Positions 27,533-37,250 are shown, numbered from the stretch's first letter. The stretch: 64,000 nt of DNA from Candidatus Heimdallarchaeota archaeon LC_3 (GCA_001940645.1 MDVS01000030.1:1-64000), one strand, 5' to 3'. A program made the numbers and translations. Notes: generated by a model not told the origin, from the sequence alone.

Positions 27533-28044
27533 GTTTCAAATAAAAATTCATTTTAATTTGATTTTTTCTTTTTCATTTAAAATATTTGAATGAAGTTTTT
27601 GTATGACGGTAAGCGAATACACTTATAAATTCATTCTTATTTCAAATTTGTAATACATTAGACAAAGTGTTCTTACCACAACATAAGAATTTTCGATTTT
27701 CTTGAAAGAAAGCGCTTTTAAAGTTAATAAGAGAATTTCGAATAGTAGTTAAACAAGTTTTCGGCTTTCTCTATCCAATAATTTATTAAGAAGTGTTATA
27801 TGGTCATTTGTTGGCAGTTTGTTTATTTTCATGAAAAATATTTACGATTAGCAAAACCTGATATTTTTGTCGGTATTGCTCCAAAAATTTTGCTAGAAAG
27901 ATTAAATTAAAACACTATTATTTTTTTGAATTTATTTCAAAAGAAAAAATGCTAACTTTGGATCTAAAATATAATTAAAAAAAAATTAAATTGAATAAAA
28001 GGTTAGAATTGCTTTAAAAAAAAGAAAATTGTAGATTTTGTTTT
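27533..28044. other. Non-coding gap, 512 bases
   Basis: Lies between convergent genes. The only open stretch worth noting is a 36-codon frame at 27800-27910 (MVICWQFVYFHEKYLRLAKPD...) without a ribosome site, which I do not call a gene. No RNA gene or repeat is seen. Confidence 0.45.
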
Positions 28045-29124
28045 TTATAATCCTGAGGATACGTATATATCATCTATATAAAGATCCCAATCGTCTGCAA
28101 AATTGTTATCAACATAGAGAGAAAATCCACCTACAGAAGTAGCAGTTACTTCATCAGCGTCGTATCCAGACCATCCAGCAGTACTTGAGAAATCTAACGT
28201 AACCAATAACCAAGTATTTGCAACATAAGTTCCGGTGAATAACGGTTCAATGTTATAATAGAATGATCCAACATCTGTGTTTCCACTGTAAGCTTCAAAA
28301 TAAACACGAAGATCACCACTACCCATTACTCGATCACTTTTAATGTAGAAAGAGACCACTGGATTTGTTCCCTTATTCCAGGTTGTTGTTTCAGCAGGAT
28401 CATTTGTGGATGCACTAAAAGAAGTACCATCTGGTTGATTTGTGTTAATGAAATAACTTGATGGATCTCCATTATCTGTTCTAAACTGAACGCCAGGACT
28501 TCCAGAAGCTGTTTGTCTATTAGCGTCTGCTACACTAAAGAATAATTGGACTGAGACATCGTTTTCAGATTCACTCCAGGCAGCATCTGAATAATCATCT
28601 ATTTCTAAATCAGCATTACTAATTGCTTTTGCTGTGACAGTAGAAGAATATGTTTTTCCATCTTCAGCTTGACTGTTTTCATCAATAGTAAATGCTGGAG
28701 TTCCATCAACACTAACTACTACGTCAATGGTATCAGTTGTTAGAATTTGATCTGCAACAGTTCCAGGTCTAATTGTTACCTCTACAGTAAGTCCGGGATT
28801 CACATCAGCAGTTCCTCCAGAAGGATTAGTTGCTGACCATCCGGACATGCCACTTAAATCAACCTCTGAAATTTCACCAGCTACTGTTCCAGAATTCGTA
28901 AATGAAAGCTTTATTGTATCTACTTTACCATCTTGATTAGCGTCTGAAGCTGTTATAGAAGAAAATGCTATATCAGAACTTCCAGCCAATAATGGCAATA
29001 CGATGAAAAACACCGCTGCTCCTGCTAATACTGCCAATCCGATAAGCAATATAGCAGCAATAACTGGAGATACACCTTTGTGGTGTTTATCCCATTTTTT
29101 AAATGTTTTTATAAATCTAAACAT
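28045..29124 (-). CDS. Type IV pilin/archaellin-like surface protein
   Basis: 359 residues. The N-terminus has a class III signal: basic KHHKG, then VSPVIAAILLIGLAVLAGAAVFFIVLPLL, processed after the Gly by a prepilin peptidase. The ectodomain has a first beta domain (about 55-165; an acidic, Ca-site-like DANQDGKVD at 64-72). A second lectin- or carbohydrate-binding-like domain (about 175-359) has WLLVTLDFSSTAGWSGYDADEV and ends DLYIDDIYV, a jelly-roll pattern. It could therefore be a pilus adhesin rather than a plain filament subunit. Ribosome site GAGGT lies just before the ATG. It sits with a second pilin-like gene upstream. Confidence 0.8.
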   Translation of the reverse strand: MFRFIKTFKKWDKHHKGVSPVIAAILLIGLAVLAGAAVFFIVLPLLAGSSDIAFSSITASDANQDGKVDTIKLSFTNSGTVAGEISEVDLSGMSGWSATNPSGGTADVNPGLTVEVTIRPGTVADQILTTDTIDVVVSVDGTPAFTIDENSQAEDGKTYSSTVTAKAISNADLEIDDYSDAAWSESENDVSVQLFFSVADANRQTASGSPGVQFRTDNGDPSSYFINTNQPDGTSFSASTNDPAETTTWNKGTNPVVSFYIKSDRVMGSGDLRVYFEAYSGNTDVGSFYYNIEPLFTGTYVANTWLLVTLDFSSTAGWSGYDADEVTATSVGGFSLYVDNNFADDWDLYIDDIYVSSGL

Positions 29125-29133
29125 GTTTTTACC

Positions 29134-29145
29134 TCGATATATCGA
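29134..29145. repeat. 12-base palindrome TCGATATATCGA
   Basis: A perfect palindrome overlapping the ribosome site of the pilin gene (start at 29124). Its centre is TATA and its position could block initiation or transcription if bound. It is short enough to arise by chance. Confidence 0.3.
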
Positions 29146-29384
29146 TTTTTTCCTATCACGAAAGAATAATTTTTCTTTTCAGAAAAAAAATCAGTCGTGG
29201 TTCAACAAAAATATTGTCGTTTTATAAATCCTTACTAGACACCCTTGTTTCTAAGTAAGGTGAGTATTCGAAACGATTTGTTTAATCTTAAATTTCCTTA
29301 GAGAAAATAAAATTTCATTAAGAAAGAATTTTGGAAAAAAAATTTAGAAAAGCTTTGAAAAATAGAGAAAAAATTAAATTTTTA

Positions 29385-30773
29385 TTATTTTGGTGGAGCG
29401 ACCTGTATTTTAAATGTAAATACCATCCCAGTTTCAACCCATTTGATTTTAAAGAAATAATATGGTTCCATGACAGTATAAGACACTATAGGATTCTTTT
29501 TGTCTTTTGTTTGAATAATATTTCTGGTAATTGTCCAAGTAAAGTCCATACAAGCTGAATTTTTGGTGCTACCTTTTCCACATCGGTTATTACCACTTGG
29601 AATTCTTCTTATGCTATCTCCAATAGGAATGGTTTTTGATACAGTAGCAGACGTATCTAAAGTAAAAGCTGTGGCATTTAGCTCCATTAATTCTAATGTT
29701 GCACCAGTAGGAATAGTAGGTGTTTCATTATTCCAAGCAGTCATTATTAGTTCAAGTGTTTCTGTTTCCCAATATTTCTTCGAATTAAATTGCAATATTT
29801 CTCCCCATTGATTGTTGTTTTTACCTTTTTGATTTGGCATGGTTAGATAATAATTTGGTAACACTTCAACAATTTGTAAATTAAAATTTATACTTTGTGT
29901 TCCAATAGATAAAAATGCCCCATACGTGTCTTTTGTTCTATTAATAGACCATTTTGTTAAATTAAATGATCCTACTGCACAAGCTTCTCCGATATCACAA
30001 ACTGTATCATTATTGGTTGATCCAGAAATAGGTACTGTTAATAATGTTTGGGTTGAGTTTGTACTAAACAATGTGGTGTTCTCTAATTGAAGAGTAACAG
30101 GGAACGATTTCTCCTTTTCAGCATTTCCATAATTGAATATTCCAAATTCTAAATTTCTTGAAATATTTTTAGTATCAGGATCTACGGCAGAGAAATAAAC
30201 TGTGTTTCCATCTTGGAATGCATTATTTAATCCAACTACACGAAATAAAGGATCAGTATCAGAGGCGGTAATAGTAAAGGTTTGTGAAAAAAAAGGCTGA
30301 TAATTGGTTTGGTCTTCTTTTTTTGCTGGAATTTGAACAAAAAACTTATCTCCAATTGAAAATTCATCTTGATCAAATTTTCCTTCTGTTTGTAAATTTA
30401 AAATTATTGTTTCTTGTCCTTGAGTAAATATTTCACTATTTTCACCTATTACTGACCAACGATCTAATATTTCATTTGAAGAGGCATTATATATTTGAAT
30501 ATTTTCTGTTTCAAAAATTAGTCTTTCTCGCATATTATTAGTTACTGGTAATAACATGGAATCAACTAATGGATCAAAAAAAGCTATATCTGTTTCAGTA
30601 GATGCCATGTATACGGGTTTACTTATTGTAATTGATATTGGATCTTCTGCATTAAATACTAAAATAACAGTACTAATAACTGCTACTCCTGCTAATACTG
30701 TTACTCCAATAAGTAATATTAAAGCTATAGCAGGTGAAACGGCTCTTCTTTTAATAATTTTCAAATAAAACAC
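29385..30773 (-). CDS. Second pilin-like surface protein
   Basis: 462 residues starting at GTG. The N-terminus IIKRRAVSPAIALILLIGVTVLAGVAVISTVILVF is a class III signal and filament-forming helix with cleavage expected after Ala or Arg-Ala. The ectodomain is all beta by pattern, with Cys-containing segments (CDIGEACAVG and RCGKGSTKNSACMDF) that could form two disulfides. WVETGMVFTFKIQVAPP closes the chain. It is larger than usual pilins. It lies 260 bases upstream of the first pilin gene on the same strand, so the two may form one filament system. No ATPase or platform protein is nearby. Confidence 0.72.
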   Translation of the reverse strand: MFYLKIIKRRAVSPAIALILLIGVTVLAGVAVISTVILVFNAEDPISITISKPVYMASTETDIAFFDPLVDSMLLPVTNNMRERLIFETENIQIYNASSNEILDRWSVIGENSEIFTQGQETIILNLQTEGKFDQDEFSIGDKFFVQIPAKKEDQTNYQPFFSQTFTITASDTDPLFRVVGLNNAFQDGNTVYFSAVDPDTKNISRNLEFGIFNYGNAEKEKSFPVTLQLENTTLFSTNSTQTLLTVPISGSTNNDTVCDIGEACAVGSFNLTKWSINRTKDTYGAFLSIGTQSINFNLQIVEVLPNYYLTMPNQKGKNNNQWGEILQFNSKKYWETETLELIMTAWNNETPTIPTGATLELMELNATAFTLDTSATVSKTIPIGDSIRRIPSGNNRCGKGSTKNSACMDFTWTITRNIIQTKDKKNPIVSYTVMEPYYFFKIKWVETGMVFTFKIQVAPPK

Positions 30774-30847
30774 CTGAATAATGTATGGTAGAATAAAGGA
30801 AATAATTAACTAATACCTTTTTGGATATATATAGTTTCTATTAATTT

Positions 30848-30894
30848 CCCTCTATATATTATTTACCCTCTATATTATTTACTCTCTTTATATA
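30848..30894. repeat. Imperfect tandem repeat CCCTCTATATATTATTTA
   Basis: Three decaying copies in a row: 18 bases (30848-30865), 16 bases (30866-30881) and a partial third (30882-30894, CTCTCTTTATATA). They lie upstream of the second pilin gene, which starts at 30773, in its promoter region, and contain TATA-like sequences on both strands. Confidence 0.45.
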
Positions 30895-31002
30895 CTTATC
30901 ATTAACTAATATAAGAATAATAAAAAAATGTCAGTTATTCTTATTCCTTCATCGTTAAAATTACCTAAATAATTAACGTTCATCAATCTTAATTAAACGA
31001 TC

Positions 31003-31572
31003 CTAATATCTTTTCTTTCTTTCATCTGTCTGGATTCCAGATGGTTTTCGAGATCTAGGGGAGAAATATGATGAATTCCTGTTTTGATCATTTGAGTAAG
31101 ATTGTGAATTTGATCTTCTATAATTACTCCTATTTCGATATTCGGGTTGTCTTCCGGTCTTCAAATGGGAAAAATCTGCCACTATTGCATCAATTTGTCT
31201 CCATCCCAAATGTTTTAGTGCTGAAACTCTCCTTATTCCTTCATAAACGTAATATTCTCTACTAGATATTTTTGTTAATGATATCCCATCAAATGTTTTA
31301 CGTGATTTTTGTTGTGTAGCTATCCAACCCCAAATTTTTCGTATTTTTTTATTTACTAACTTGGGTCGAAAGAATCTATCAAATAATTCATTTTCTTTTA
31401 ATGAACCTTTAATATCTCGTAACTGTACACGTTCTTTCATAACACGGGGTGGTTTTCCATCGATTTTATACGGAGGAGTCATTAAAACTGATGAATCAGC
31501 CTGTGGTATTGAAAAACTTGTCTCTTCAAATGAATCTGAATCTTCTTTTTCGTTTTCGTTTAATTCATTCAA
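31003..31572 (-). CDS. ParB/Srx-like domain protein with low-complexity tail
   Basis: 189 residues from TTG at 31572 (GAAGGG upstream). Residues 45-137 match the ParB N-terminal fold: VQLRDIK, then LTKISSREYYVYEGIRRVSALKHLGWRQIDAIVAD, with EGIRR in place of the usual G[EH]RR box. This fold may bind CTP or hold a nuclease/sulfiredoxin-like site. The last 50 residues are Arg/Asn/Ser-rich (RNRSNYRRSNSQSYSNDQNRN), a likely disordered RNA- or DNA-binding tail. There is no helix-turn-helix and no ParA neighbour, so a chromosome-segregation role is doubtful. Confidence 0.65.
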   Translation of the reverse strand: MNELNENEKEDSDSFEETSFSIPQADSSVLMTPPYKIDGKPPRVMKERVQLRDIKGSLKENELFDRFFRPKLVNKKIRKIWGWIATQQKSRKTFDGISLTKISSREYYVYEGIRRVSALKHLGWRQIDAIVADFSHLKTGRQPEYRNRSNYRRSNSQSYSNDQNRNSSYFSPRSRKPSGIQTDERKKRY

Positions 31573-31985
31573 CTAATAATTTCCCTTCTAAGTTATTAAC
31601 TATTTTTATTCCTATTTTTAATTTGTTCTCTTAAATTCTCTCAATTTATCTTAATTGCTATGCTGGTTAAAAATTCAGTGGTATTAGCAGTAGATTTGTT
31701 GATATTTGTATCCTCTTCGCAATTCTCTCATTATAGCGTAATTTGTTGCAGTTAATTGAACTACAATCAGTATTTTTAACCAAGTATAGATATTTTTTAT
31801 CACTCTTATTAATATTAGTTTAGATTATCTTCAATCCTTTAAATGTATTGTTAATAGTAATATTTACAAATCTGATTCGAATAAAACCAATACAAAAATT
31901 AATTAAGATATAATTACAATAATTTAGTTTAATATAATCCATATTTAATTTTGAGAAAATAATAAAATCTGGAAATAAAATTTTT
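31573..31985. other. Non-coding gap, 413 bases
   Basis: Lies between two minus-strand genes and should hold the promoter of the ParB-like gene. A 68-codon minus-strand frame (31820-32026) overlaps the end of the rhodanese gene and has no family features. I see no RNA gene. Confidence 0.45.
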
Positions 31986-33107
31986 TCACTTTTGAGATAT
32001 CGCACATTTATTTGATCCCATTTCAAGATCAGGAATTTGGCTATCTAAAATATGCTCAGAACCACTATTAATTCGGATGATACGTTGATAAATTACAGGT
32101 TTTTCAGTTTTATTTGTCTGAGCTACAACTTTTTGAACAAAATCTTGTTTAGATAACTTGAAATAATCAAATTTCTTAATTTGAGATAGTGGGGTCTCAA
32201 ATGACTTATTAAAATCCTTTAATTCGACTTTTCCATGATGAGCTGGCATAATACACATTTCATTTGAAAGATTGGCGATTTTATTATTTAAAGAATCGTA
32301 TAAATCGTTTGCAAATTCGTGTGCTCTATCAGCTAGATCTGGTCTTCCAAGTGAATCAAGAAATACAGTATCACCAGTTAGAAGAGCATTTTTTCCTATT
32401 TTAATAGTTGTACTTCCTTTTGTATGTCCAGGAGTATGGATTGGAAAAATTATTGATTCTCCTCCTAAACTTATCGATTTTTCATGATCAATTGGTGTAT
32501 AGTCAAAAGTATATGGATCTTTATTAGATAACAAAAGATTAGCTCCAGTTTTTTCTTGTAGTAATCTGGATCCTGATATATGATCAGCATGTAAGTGAGT
32601 TTCAAATATATATTTTAATTCATAACCATTATTTTCTATGTATTTTAAATAAGGATCGATTTTATATACAGGATCAATAACAACTGCTTCGTCATTATTT
32701 ACCACGAGATAAGACAAACAACCTTTTGCAATTCGATGATACTGGATTATTTTGAATTTGGAATATTTAGGTTGTATCTCTAATGGATGAAGAATATTAT
32801 TCCAAGCTTGCATACCTTTGGATAACGACGTAGCTTTAATTTTATTATCGTTGAGAAATTTTGCAATAACCTTTGAATCATTCCCTCGATTACAAACTAT
32901 AGTTAATGGTTTGTCTGATTTTGGTAATAAATCCTTAAATTCCCCCGATTGGAACATTTTAAATGGAATATTAACGCTCCCAAAAATATTCCAATCATTG
33001 TGAGCTTCTGATGACCTTACATCGATAAAATCTTGGTCTTTATAATCTAAGAAGTTTTTATAAACTTCTTGAGCTGATATTTCTAGTACACTTGGTTGAT
33101 TACTCAA
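31986..33107 (-). CDS. Rhodanese plus metallo-beta-lactamase fusion protein
   Basis: 373 residues starting at TTG. Residues 1-105 are a rhodanese domain with the active Cys in TIVCNRGNDSK. Residues 115-300 are a metallo-hydrolase with the THLHADHISG metal motif, HTPGHTKGS and the later ALLTGDTVFLDSLGRPDL and MPAHHG. This is the persulfide dioxygenase (ETHE1)-like arrangement, though here the rhodanese domain comes first. Such enzymes oxidise glutathione or other persulfides. The physiological thiol in archaea is unknown. The last 25 residues (CAISQK) are unassigned. Confidence 0.85.
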   Translation of the reverse strand: MSNQPSVLEISAQEVYKNFLDYKDQDFIDVRSSEAHNDWNIFGSVNIPFKMFQSGEFKDLLPKSDKPLTIVCNRGNDSKVIAKFLNDNKIKATSLSKGMQAWNNILHPLEIQPKYSKFKIIQYHRIAKGCLSYLVVNNDEAVVIDPVYKIDPYLKYIENNGYELKYIFETHLHADHISGSRLLQEKTGANLLLSNKDPYTFDYTPIDHEKSISLGGESIIFPIHTPGHTKGSTTIKIGKNALLTGDTVFLDSLGRPDLADRAHEFANDLYDSLNNKIANLSNEMCIMPAHHGKVELKDFNKSFETPLSQIKKFDYFKLSKQDFVQKVVAQTNKTEKPVIYQRIIRINSGSEHILDSQIPDLEMGSNKCAISQK

Positions 33108-33282
33108 TTTTTATAACCTAAGGATTTTAATTTAATTAATAGATCGAATTTTGAATATGAATTTATATTCAAAACAATTTATTCGAATCAAAAATATGTA
33201 TACTTGTTGTTGAGGTTAAACCAATTACAAAATTTATTTAAATCGTCAAAATTTCCATGCACAAACAGTAAGGGAGATCAAT

Positions 33283-35247
33283 ATGGCAAAACTATTATGG
33301 AAACCGACTGAAGAAAGAATCAATTCATCAAATATTACTATTTTTATTAGTAAAATCAACAAAAAATTTAACTTAAAAATCAAAGATTATTATGACCTAT
33401 ATCAATGGTCAGTAGACAATATTGGAGATTTTTGGGGTATGATGTGGGATTTTGGAGCAATTAAATATTCAAAAAAATATGATAAAATTGTAAAAAATCT
33501 TAGCAGTTTTCAACCTGATACTACATGGTTTCCAGGTAGTAAATTAAATTTCGCTGAAAATTTATTAAAATTTAATGATAACAAGATTGCTCTCATTTCA
33601 ATTAATGAAAAACAAGAAAGAAAACAATTTACATATTCAGAGTTAAATAGATTTGTTACTAAACTAGCTAGATCCTTTAAAGAACATGGAATTCTTCCTG
33701 GTGATAGGATAGTTGGGTATATGTCTAATATTGCTGAAACTGTTATTGCAATGCTAGCTACAACAAGTTTAGGGGGTATTTGGTCTTCTTGCGGATCTGA
33801 ATTAGGTGCTAATGCTGTTGTAGATCGGTTTAGCCAAGTGGAACCAAAAATCTTAATCGCTTCGAATGGTTATTATTATAAAGGGAAAAAAATTAACCTA
33901 ATCAAAACAGTTCAAAATATTTCTAATGGTATCCCAACCTTGGAAAAAGTAGTATTAGTCCAAAATATAAATGATGATGTTACAAGCACTGGAATTAACA
34001 ACTCAACAACTTTTGATGAATTTACTGCAAATAATGCTATTAAAGAATCATCATTTGAACAATTGCCTTTTGATCATCCTCTTTATATTATGTTTTCTTC
34101 TGGAACAACAGGAAAACCCAAATGTATAGCTCAATCTGCCGGTGGAGTATTAATCAATCATTTAAAAGAACTAATACTTCATACTGATTTAAAACGATCA
34201 GATAAAATACTCTACATAACTTCTCCGTCATGGATGATGTGGAACTGGTTGGTTTCTTCATTAGCTGTTGGTGCCACAGTTGTATTGTTTGATGGAAATC
34301 CTGTATATCCAGATTGGAAATCTATTTGGGAAATTATTGAGAAAGAACAAGTAACAATTTTTGGATGTAGTGCTACTTATGTGAATTTTTTAAGAACCAA
34401 CAAATATTCACCAAAAAAAGAGTTCAATCTTACTCATTTAAGAGAAATTTCACAAACTGGATCTTCTCTTTCAGAAGAAGGGTTTGAATTTATTTATACA
34501 GATATTAAAGAAGATCTCCATTTCAATTCTATTTCTGGTGGAACCGATATCAATGGATGTTTTGCAGGTGGATCACCAATTTTACCTGTTTACGCAGGAG
34601 AACTTCAGGGTTCAGGTTTAGGAATGAAAATATTTGCTTATGATCAAAATGGGGAACCAATTGAGGATTCTGAAGGAGAGCTCGTTTGTGAAATTGCATC
34701 CCCTTCTATGCCTATTTACTTCTGGAATGATGAAAATCATGAGAAATATAGAAAAGCTTATTTTCAATCATTTCAAAATAAATCTGTTTGGCGTCATGGA
34801 GATTATATTAAAATTAATAGTAAAACCGGTGGAATAACATTTTATGGGCGTTCAGATGCCATATTGAAACCGTCAGGAGTAAGAATAGGTACATCTGAAA
34901 TTTATCGAATTATCGAGCAAATCGAAGGAATTTCTGATAGCTTAGCTATAGGACAAGAATGGCACAATGACCAACGTATTATATTGTTTATTAAACTTTT
35001 AGAGGGACACGAACTAACAGAAGAACTTGAAAAAACTATTAAGACAAATCTTCGAAAGTTTGCTTCACCAAGACATGTTCCTCAGATTATTTTAAAAACA
35101 CCAGATATTCCATATACATTTTCAGGAAAAAAAGTTGAAATTGCGGTCACAAATATTTTGCACAATAGACCAGTAACTAATAAAGACGCATTAAGTAATC
35201 CAGAATCACTGGATTACTATGAACATATTAAATCTGAATTAAAATAA
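33283..35247 (+). CDS. Acetoacetyl-CoA synthetase
   Basis: 654 residues, the usual length. The AMP-binding motif is YIMFSSGTTGKPKCI; the further ANL signatures are NSISGGTDINGCFAGGSP, YGRSDAILKPSGVRIGT and SGKKVE with the catalytic Lys near the end. SLGGIWSSCGSELGANAVVDRFSQVEPK is specific to acetoacetate-CoA ligases. The enzyme activates acetoacetate with ATP and CoA, linking ketone-body or polyester breakdown to acetyl-CoA. Ribosome site AAGGGAG precedes the ATG. An enoyl-CoA hydratase gene lies at 55659. The gene stands alone in its orientation. Confidence 0.9.
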   Translation: MAKLLWKPTEERINSSNITIFISKINKKFNLKIKDYYDLYQWSVDNIGDFWGMMWDFGAIKYSKKYDKIVKNLSSFQPDTTWFPGSKLNFAENLLKFNDNKIALISINEKQERKQFTYSELNRFVTKLARSFKEHGILPGDRIVGYMSNIAETVIAMLATTSLGGIWSSCGSELGANAVVDRFSQVEPKILIASNGYYYKGKKINLIKTVQNISNGIPTLEKVVLVQNINDDVTSTGINNSTTFDEFTANNAIKESSFEQLPFDHPLYIMFSSGTTGKPKCIAQSAGGVLINHLKELILHTDLKRSDKILYITSPSWMMWNWLVSSLAVGATVVLFDGNPVYPDWKSIWEIIEKEQVTIFGCSATYVNFLRTNKYSPKKEFNLTHLREISQTGSSLSEEGFEFIYTDIKEDLHFNSISGGTDINGCFAGGSPILPVYAGELQGSGLGMKIFAYDQNGEPIEDSEGELVCEIASPSMPIYFWNDENHEKYRKAYFQSFQNKSVWRHGDYIKINSKTGGITFYGRSDAILKPSGVRIGTSEIYRIIEQIEGISDSLAIGQEWHNDQRIILFIKLLEGHELTEELEKTIKTNLRKFASPRHVPQIILKTPDIPYTFSGKKVEIAVTNILHNRPVTNKDALSNPESLDYYEHIKSELK

Positions 35248-35249
35248 TA

Positions 35250-36263
35250 TTATTTTGGAATCTCGATAATAAAAGAAGTATGAGGATTAGATTCGACATG
35301 TATATTCCATCCATGAGCATCAACCAACTTTTTAATAATATAAAGCCCTAATTTCCCTTTTGTTTTATGATAATTTGTTTGTTTATTAAAAGAATTTACC
35401 ACAGAGCTATTAATTTCATTCCCGTCGTTTGAAATACAAATTTCGTAGTTTTTATCAGATTCTTTATTTGATATTATTATTTCTGAAGGTTTTCCATGTA
35501 TTTGTGCGTTTTCAAGTAAATTCTTGAATATTTGATAAATTTTCTGTGAATCTCCTTTCACTATTGGCATTTCACCAATATTAATCTTTGTTCCATTAAA
35601 ATTTAAAGATTCTGAAGTTAATCCGATTATTTCTCGTAAATTAACCTTTTCTTTTGCATCAACTAATAAACCAGAATCTGCTAAGGTTAAAGATTTTGTT
35701 AATAGTTCATTTATGAAAAAGACATTGCTTTTGATTTTATCAACATATTCTTCTTTATAATCTTCTTTTAAAATATCACTAAAACTAGCAATTATTGATA
35801 AAAAATTTCTTAAATCATGAACCATAACATGGTTGAAATCGCTCAATTCTTTTTTTTGTTTGATTAATAATTTTTCAGAATTTTCTCTAAGCATAATTTC
35901 ACTTTGTAATGTTTTTCTCATATCACCAATAAGACCAGCAACAAAACCAGAAAAAGTTACAAAAAAAACATTCACAAAAACCATAAGGAAATCATAATTG
36001 GTAAATGGCATTGGTGCTATAAAAAATGCTAGTAAATAGGTTGTAATAACTCCAACAAAACCAGCTACTATTCCGAAAGATTTTCCATAATACCAACCTG
36101 ATAAAAAAACAGGAATAAAGATTAATATTCCCGCTGAGTACACTTGTGACGATGGAAATAAAATAAGAAAGTTAGAAATGTGTAATAGTACAGCCAGGAA
36201 TATTGTTGTCTTTTTAAAGGGAGAAATTTTATCTATTACCTGTCTATAATTATTGAATACCAA
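35250..36263 (-). CDS. Membrane histidine kinase
   Basis: 337 residues from TTG. Four hydrophobic helices (about 20-38, 42-56, 62-82, 92-112) form an N-terminal sensor with a small loop (APMPFTNY). A short coiled coil leads to the H-box, with H149 in MVHDLRNFLSII. The ATP-binding part has the N-box FKNLLENAQIHG, CISNDGNEI and KGKLGLYIIKKLVDAHGW. Ligand unknown. It ends two bases after the convergent synthetase gene. A response regulator partner is not adjacent; the orphan REC-PAS protein at 6705 is one candidate. Confidence 0.85.
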   Translation of the reverse strand: MVFNNYRQVIDKISPFKKTTIFLAVLLHISNFLILFPSSQVYSAGILIFIPVFLSGWYYGKSFGIVAGFVGVITTYLLAFFIAPMPFTNYDFLMVFVNVFFVTFSGFVAGLIGDMRKTLQSEIMLRENSEKLLIKQKKELSDFNHVMVHDLRNFLSIIASFSDILKEDYKEEYVDKIKSNVFFINELLTKSLTLADSGLLVDAKEKVNLREIIGLTSESLNFNGTKINIGEMPIVKGDSQKIYQIFKNLLENAQIHGKPSEIIISNKESDKNYEICISNDGNEINSSVVNSFNKQTNYHKTKGKLGLYIIKKLVDAHGWNIHVESNPHTSFIIEIPK

Positions 36264-36395
36264 ATTTGTTGCTAACCTTTACTGAAATTTTGAATCTAAT
36301 TAAATATATATCAAGAGGTAATGATTTATACTTTTGGCTCAAAAAAAATATCGTTAGGGGGAGTTTAGTAAAAATAGGAACCATGAATAAAAATT

Positions 36396-37250
36396 CTAAA
36401 TTAATCCAATTGCTTTAAAATAGATCGAATTTGTGACAATCAGTAACGCTATTCCAATGATTACGATCACTATTTTTCGAATGGGTTCAGCGTACTTAGG
36501 GAAAGGATTCCTGATTAACCAGTATAAAGGAAAAATTATTCCAATTGTTGCTAATAATGCAATAAACGCCTCAAATATTAAAGACATTAACAACAACGCA
36601 AGAACCATTAATAAACAAGACAGTGTGAAAAATAAGAATATAGAGATAGTAGTAGCACCATTCCAGAATTTCAAGGGTACAGTTTCGATTCCTGCTTTTT
36701 TATCACCAACAACATCATGAAAATCTTTTATTATTTCATACCCAGAGAGCATGAGAGCTATAGAAAGTATGAATATATAAACCGTGCTCGAAGGGTTGGA
36801 AGAAAACAAGTTTATAGCAATGACAAGCCCAAAAAAAATCGCAAATGTGACGGTCATATTTTTTACTAAAAATTGTTTCTTACTTACTAAGGAATAACCT
36901 ATACCAATAATAATCGCACTCAAAATATATATAACAGAAATAAGATTTATACTGAAAGCTAGTAATATTGCTGAAATAAAAAACATTGTACCTACTATTC
37001 TTGCTTCTCTTATGGATATAATTCCACTAGGTATAGGCCGTTCTGGATGAGAGATTGAATCTTCTTTTAAATCTAAACTGTCGTTCCAAGAGGTTATACC
37101 AGCATTAGTCAACCAAACTATCATTCCAATTAATAGTAAAAAAGAAAAATCTGTTCGTTCTACCAAAATCAGTAGTGTAACCCAAGTTCCTGCTAATAAC
37201 AAAGACTCAAATGATCGAAATAAAACAAAATAAGATATAAATTTGTTCAT
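36396..37250 (-). CDS. UbiA family prenyltransferase
   Basis: 284 residues with about eight or nine hydrophobic helices. The prenyl-diphosphate Mg motif is NDSLDLKED (N56, D57, D60, D64), followed by SHPERPIPSG. The second acidic motif is IKDFHDVVGDKKAG (about 172-186), followed by ETVPLKF. This is the UbiA family; in archaea the best-known member is digeranylgeranylglyceryl phosphate synthase, which makes membrane lipid, but quinone or heme prenylation is possible. Start ATG. It follows the histidine kinase gene in transcription order in reverse, 132 bases apart. Confidence 0.82.
   Translation of the reverse strand: MNKFISYFVLFRSFESLLLAGTWVTLLILVERTDFSFLLLIGMIVWLTNAGITSWNDSLDLKEDSISHPERPIPSGIISIREARIVGTMFFISAILLAFSINLISVIYILSAIIIGIGYSLVSKKQFLVKNMTVTFAIFFGLVIAINLFSSNPSSTVYIFILSIALMLSGYEIIKDFHDVVGDKKAGIETVPLKFWNGATTISIFLFFTLSCLLMVLALLLMSLIFEAFIALLATIGIIFPLYWLIRNPFPKYAEPIRKIVIVIIGIALLIVTNSIYFKAIGLI

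Noticed and set aside
27800..27910. 36-codon frame MVICWQFVYFHEKYLRL
   Set aside because: No ribosome site or recognisable feature; kept only as a note in the gap entry.
29228..29280. Possible tRNA (CTTACTAGACACCC...TATTCGAAACG)
   Set aside because: A T-loop-like TTCGAAA occurs, but there is no acceptor stem or anticodon arm that pairs.
31820..32026. 68-codon minus-strand ORF
   Set aside because: It overlaps the end of the rhodanese fusion and reads as random Ile/Asn/Tyr-rich sequence.
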